From NCBI RefSeq assembly GCF_006065315.1, contig NZ_CP040749.1, positions 1,364,001 through 1,428,000 on the forward strand: 64,000 nt of DNA, written 5' to 3'. The number at the start of each line of letters is the position of its first letter. Position 1 is the stretch's first letter. Origin of the DNA: Aureibaculum algae. GTDB taxonomy: Bacteria > Bacteroidota > Bacteroidia > Flavobacteriales > Flavobacteriaceae. The notes beneath the pieces are model-generated. The model did no database searches. It was given only the letters and a program-made list of their open reading frames with translations, and was not told the DNA's origin. Positions 60,449 to 64,000 of this stretch are shown here, in pieces. The translations under genes were made by a program, and so were the position numbers.

Positions 60449-62440
60449 TTATTTTAAGTACTTATTGAACCAAGTTGTATATCGTTCGTAACGATCTTTT
60501 ATAAAGCTAGGTCGTCTTAAACCATGATGCTCTCCTGGATAAACAACCAATTGCGTTTCACGCCCTAAGCGTTTCATCGCTTGATACATTTGTTCTGAAT
60601 TTAGAATAGGCACATTCCAATCGTCACTACCACCAACCCATAACGTTGGTGTAATAATTTTTGCAACATCATTAAATGGAGAAATTTTTTCCCAAGCCTT
60701 TGCATTTTCCCAAGGCAAACCAAGTTCTAATTCCCATGTCAATTGATAATGGTCATGTCCGTAATTGGCTCTGTAAAGTGCTTCACTCGCACCCGATATA
60801 GCAGCTTTGAAGCGATCACTTTTAGTAATGACGTAATTAGTTAGTATTCCACCATAAGACCATCCTCCAACACCTAAACGATTTTCATCAGTATAACCTT
60901 GATCGATTATATAATTAACACCTGCCATAACATCTTGAAAATCTTTATTACCCCAATCGGCAAACAATGCTTCAGAAAATGGTTGCCCATAACCAGAAGA
61001 GCCTCGTGGATTAATCAATAAGGTAATATAACCATTGGCAGCAAAAAGTTCTGCCTCATCATTAAATCCAAATTCATATTGACTAACAGGGCCACCGTGT
61101 AACCATAAAATTAAAGGATATTTTTTTGTCGCTATAAAATTTATTGGTTTTACCACAAAACCTTCAACGGGCGTACCATCTTTACTTTTAAAGGTTATTT
61201 TTTCTACTGTTGGTTTTGAAATATTCTCAATTAGCTTGTCATTTACTGTACTAAGTTTAATGAGTTTTCCTTTTTCGTAATTATAAACTTCAGCAGGTTC
61301 ATTGCTTTTTGTTAACAAAGGAACGATTGACGAACCCACTAAATCGTAGTCAGAAATGCTGAAATTACCCTTGATAATGCGTTTCAAATTTTTTCCGGAA
61401 CGATCTAATGAACCTAAAACGCTCGTGCCATTTTCTTCTATTATAAAGAATATCGATTTACCATCATCTGAGAAACGTGCTTTACTGATGTTTCGGTCTA
61501 ATTCATTCGCTAATATTTTTGGTTCACCGCCAGTTGCGGATACCATGGCTAATTTTTGAGTTGCGTACCACATCGCTTTAGCATCAGTAATTGTATTGTA
61601 AAGGATTGTTTTACCGTCCTTGCTCCACACAGGATTTGTGTCTGAATTACTGTTAGTAGTAACTTGGATTAAATTTTTGTCATCTGAAGAGTTTTTAGAT
61701 GAAACAATCCAAATATCAGTATTTGAATTACCATCAGGATTTTCAGTTCTATTACTTTGAAAAGCAATCTGAGAACCATTTGGATTCCACGTTGGATTCA
61801 AATCGTCAAAATCGCCAAAAGTAAGTTGGGAAGGAATAGAGTCTCCAATGTTCAATGAATAGAGATGCACTCTGAATCGATCTAAATAGCCTACATAATC
61901 TCTTTTGAATTGCAACCGGTCAATTACAATTGGTTTCGGTTTTTCATCATCTTTTTTATCTTCCGTTAACTCTTCTGGTTTTGCATCCTTAATACTTAAT
62001 AAAAACGTTTTACCATCTGGTGACCATTCGTAACCTTGAATTCCTTGTTTGATATTGGTTATTTGCTCTGCATCACCTCCCAATCTATTTAAAGTATATA
62101 GTTGGGTTTTTTCATTTTTTTTTGACGCTAGAAAAGATAAGTATTTGTTATCAGGACTCCAACGTGGAGAATTAGGGGAGTAAAAGTCTTTTGAGGTCAT
62201 TGGAATTGCAGGTCCACCTTCAATAGAAATCATCCAAAGTTGTGACTGTGATTCGTCTTTTTTTAAATCCATTTCTGTGGTTAAATAGGCCACCCATTTT
62301 CCATCAGGACTAATCTGAGGATCACTTACAGATTTTAAATTCATTAAATCAGCAGTGTCAATTGCTTTTTGACTATTCATTTGAAGACAAAAGCAAATGA
62401 ATAAAATAGAAATACTAAATTTATAGAAGTTTGATTTCAT
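60449..62440 (-). CDS. Secreted S9-family prolyl oligopeptidase-like peptidase
   Basis: 663 residues with a signal peptide ending MNSQ. A beta-propeller of WD-like PDGK blades (about 40-390) precedes the alpha/beta hydrolase domain, with nucleophile Ser528 in GWSYGG, Asp607 in GSDDWNVP, and His638/639 in GEHHG. It is an acylaminoacyl or dipeptidyl peptidase type. TATATTTG on the minus strand at 62468-62475 is a plausible -7 element. Confidence 0.9.
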   Translation of the reverse strand: MKSNFYKFSISILFICFCLQMNSQKAIDTADLMNLKSVSDPQISPDGKWVAYLTTEMDLKKDESQSQLWMISIEGGPAIPMTSKDFYSPNSPRWSPDNKYLSFLASKKNEKTQLYTLNRLGGDAEQITNIKQGIQGYEWSPDGKTFLLSIKDAKPEELTEDKKDDEKPKPIVIDRLQFKRDYVGYLDRFRVHLYSLNIGDSIPSQLTFGDFDDLNPTWNPNGSQIAFQSNRTENPDGNSNTDIWIVSSKNSSDDKNLIQVTTNSNSDTNPVWSKDGKTILYNTITDAKAMWYATQKLAMVSATGGEPKILANELDRNISKARFSDDGKSIFFIIEENGTSVLGSLDRSGKNLKRIIKGNFSISDYDLVGSSIVPLLTKSNEPAEVYNYEKGKLIKLSTVNDKLIENISKPTVEKITFKSKDGTPVEGFVVKPINFIATKKYPLILWLHGGPVSQYEFGFNDEAELFAANGYITLLINPRGSSGYGQPFSEALFADWGNKDFQDVMAGVNYIIDQGYTDENRLGVGGWSYGGILTNYVITKSDRFKAAISGASEALYRANYGHDHYQLTWELELGLPWENAKAWEKISPFNDVAKIITPTLWVGGSDDWNVPILNSEQMYQAMKRLGRETQLVVYPGEHHGLRRPSFIKDRYERYTTWFNKYLK

Positions 62441-62536
62441 AATGTCAAAATTTAGTTAAGGTTCTAACAAATATATTATATAAAAGAATATTAATTTATA
62501 TTTAGAAACAATTAAATTTTGCCAAACCTATTTTTT

Positions 62537-63160
62537 ATGAAAAAGAAAATTTTACTCCTCGTAATTATTTTATCTCTATTTGTCTTTATCCCTAATTACA
62601 TTATATATAATTTTTCATCTGATAGGGTTTTTGATAATATTAATCAAATCAAGTCTAATAAAGTAGGGGTAGTGTTAGGTACTTCTAAACTTTTAAAGAG
62701 TGGTAATATCAATCTTTTCTATCAATATCGAGTTGATGCGGCAGTAGCCTTATACAAGGCGGGGAAAATTGAATTTATATTAGTAAGTGGTGATAATAGT
62801 TCCGTTAACAATCATGAGCCGACCGATTTTAAAAATGATTTAATTGCTCTAGGCATACCTGCTGAACGAATATTTCTCGATTATGCGGGTTTCAGAACCT
62901 TAGATTCTGTAGTACGAGCGAAAGAAATTTTTGGATTAACAGAAGTAACTTTTATTTCTCAAAAATTTCATAATGAAAGAGCGATCTATCTTGCCGAAAA
63001 AAAGGGTATAACTAGTATTGGCTTCAATGCCAAAGACGTTGGAGGCAAATCAGGTACAAAAGTAATGATGCGTGAATATCTGGCAAGAGTAAAAGTTTTT
63101 GTCGATTTACTCTTTGGTGTAAAACCTCATTTTTTAGGTGACAAAATAGAAATTAAATGA
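62537..63160 (+). CDS. SanA/YdcF-like DUF218 membrane protein
   Basis: 207 residues from the ATG at 62537 (MKKKILLLVII); an in-frame TTG at 62519 is the longer choice. One N-terminal membrane helix (about 5-25). The DUF218 fold is marked by GVVLGTSK, RVDAAVALYKAGKIEFILVSG, EPTDFKNDLIALGIPAERI and FRTLDSVVRAKEIF. SanA affects envelope permeability in enteric bacteria; the activity is unknown. Confidence 0.85.
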   Translation: MKKKILLLVIILSLFVFIPNYIIYNFSSDRVFDNINQIKSNKVGVVLGTSKLLKSGNINLFYQYRVDAAVALYKAGKIEFILVSGDNSSVNNHEPTDFKNDLIALGIPAERIFLDYAGFRTLDSVVRAKEIFGLTEVTFISQKFHNERAIYLAEKKGITSIGFNAKDVGGKSGTKVMMREYLARVKVFVDLLFGVKPHFLGDKIEIK

Positions 63161-63162
63161 AA

Positions 63163-63594
63163 TTACAAAAGACCACAAATTACCAACGCTTTTTCATAGG
63201 CTTGTGCTCTAAAGTATGTATTGTAGTTTGGTAATTCAGATGGGTTTATCCAAATTAACTCCTCAAATTCATCATCTTGAGGTATAAGCTTCATTTGATC
63301 ATTAAATGTTACCTTAACAATATTTAATTCTTGACTTTTAAAAATATATTTATCCTCATTTGGGTAAATATACTTTACTGTTTCAGTATAACTTTGAGAA
63401 ATATCATTAATAGTAATATCAAGATCCAGTTCTTCTTTTAATTCACGTATAATACCATCTACAAAATGTTCATTTTCATCTAATCCCCCTTGTGGGAATT
63501 TAAAACCGCCATCCCTCGGTGAAGAACCAATTAATACCTTATTCTCGATATTTACAATTACTGCCATTACAGCTTTTCGAATCTCCTGTTTCAT
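63163..63594 (-). CDS. Nudix hydrolase
   Basis: 143 residues with the complete Nudix box GGLDENEHFVDGIIRELKEELDLD-like pattern at about 36-58 (GX5EX7REUXEEXGU with Glu-rich helix RELKEEL). The KFPQGG start resembles RNA pyrophosphohydrolase RppH, but the short length and Bacteroidota context make the substrate uncertain. Ten base pairs separate it from the partial gene upstream. Confidence 0.85.
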   Translation of the reverse strand: MKQEIRKAVMAVIVNIENKVLIGSSPRDGGFKFPQGGLDENEHFVDGIIRELKEELDLDITINDISQSYTETVKYIYPNEDKYIFKSQELNIVKVTFNDQMKLIPQDDEFEELIWINPSELPNYNTYFRAQAYEKALVICGLL

Positions 63595-63604
63595 TCAAAC
63601 AAAG

Positions 63605-64000
63605 TTATCTAGAAAAAATGTTTTTAGGGCCTTTTTGAGCATAAATCTGAGGTTTTTCAGTATAAACTTGCGTTAGTCTAACAATATTATTAGACAATCT
63701 GCTAGTTGCTGAAAAAAGTTTTACTTGCGTAGAATTCGAATCTGATGCTGCAGAATAGGTATTTATAAGAAAAGTGTGATAATTTCTTATGTTATAGAAA
63801 TAGGAGGGATTCAGCAGGTCATTGTTTTCTAAATCAGTCGTTATTTTAGCATAGACTTTAAATTTAGCTTGGTCTATATTTGACATCGTTACTAAATCAC
63901 AAAATAATTTTACCTTTTGATTGAAAGTGAACTTGTTGTTAGCTAATAGTCCATTAATAGTTTGCATATCTTTCTTTGAAAGATGATTTAAAAAATAGTT
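63605..64000 (-). CDS. Unknown protein, 5' part possibly beyond the window
   Basis: A Met at 63967 would give 120 residues (MQTINGLLANNKFTFNQKVKLFCDL...), but the frame stays open to base 64000 (NYFLNHLSKKD before it), so the gene may start outside. It is helical in its first part, with no signal peptide visible. Family not recognised. Confidence 0.5.
   Translation of the reverse strand, partial: NYFLNHLSKKDMQTINGLLANNKFTFNQKVKLFCDLVTMSNIDQAKFKVYAKITTDLENNDLLNPSYFYNIRNYHTFLINTYSAASDSNSTQVKLFSATSRLSNNIVRLTQVYTEKPQIYAQKGPKNIFSR

Noticed and set aside
57241..62440. Polysaccharide utilisation locus
   Set aside because: SusC and SusD are present, but no glycoside hydrolase, lyase or sulfatase is in the window; the neighbour is an S9 peptidase.

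Overview
The window looks like chromosome from a marine-type member of the Flavobacteriaceae (Bacteroidota). The DNA is AT-rich. Promoters fit the TTTG / TAnnTTTG type and starts lack Shine-Dalgarno sequences. There is a SusC/SusD pair, bacillithiol synthesis (bshC), the rpmB-rpmG-DUF4295-ftsY-rimO neighbourhood and a TPR histidine kinase, all common in this family. No rRNA or tRNA gene was seen.

Layout. (1) 1-4191: a truncated Kelch-repeat lipoprotein and a RapA-like SNF2 ATPase. (2) About 4.6-31.7 kb: an accessory region in which nearly every non-transposase gene is on the minus strand. Genes are separated by long imperfect palindromes in one fixed orientation, whose outer ends read TGCTAAC/ACCTAAC on the left and GTTGGCA/GTTAGGT/GTTGGGC on the right. 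These match the R''/R' boxes (RYYYAAC...GTTRRRY) of integron attC sites. I numbered them R1-R13; R14, beside the recombinase, is a short attI-like palindrome. A tyrosine recombinase (30600-31697) sits at the upstream end, read in the same direction as the cassettes and divergent from a small zinc-ribbon gene. Cassette cargo includes a YARHG protein, DKNYY protein, two DUF6090 proteins, a WapI-type immunity pseudogene, UPF0158, an NTF2-like protein, an Mrr-like nuclease, a retropepsin/XRE/DUF2975 operon, a zinc-site protein and a Trypco2 protein. A 5.5-9.4 kb block (methyltransferase, DOPA dioxygenase, DoxX, two Crp regulators) lies between R1 and R2 with no internal repeat. My main hypothesis is an integron-like cassette array run by a recombinase that is not a classical IntI.

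Five insertion sequences lie in the array: one IS110-like, two apparently identical IS1182-type (1755 bp each), one different IS1182-type (1651 bp) and one IS3. Four interrupt a repeat at or beside its AAC/GTT end box, and removing them restores ordinary repeats.

(3) 31.8-46.9 kb: household genes, including PPK2, two M28 peptidases, menD and menB around a probable pseudo-esterase, purU, a FAH-family protein, a CYTH protein, cinA, rpmB-rpmG-DUF4295, ftsY and a serine hydrolase. (4) 47-52.6 kb: a signalling cluster with a hairpin-rich leader, a LytTR regulator behind a 46-bp perfect palindrome, four tandem copies of a small acidic lipoprotein, a TPR histidine kinase and its response regulator. 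(5) 52.7-64 kb: rimO, bshC, a SusD/SusC pair with an adjacent S9 peptidase, a SanA/YdcF protein, a Nudix hydrolase and one gene running off the edge.
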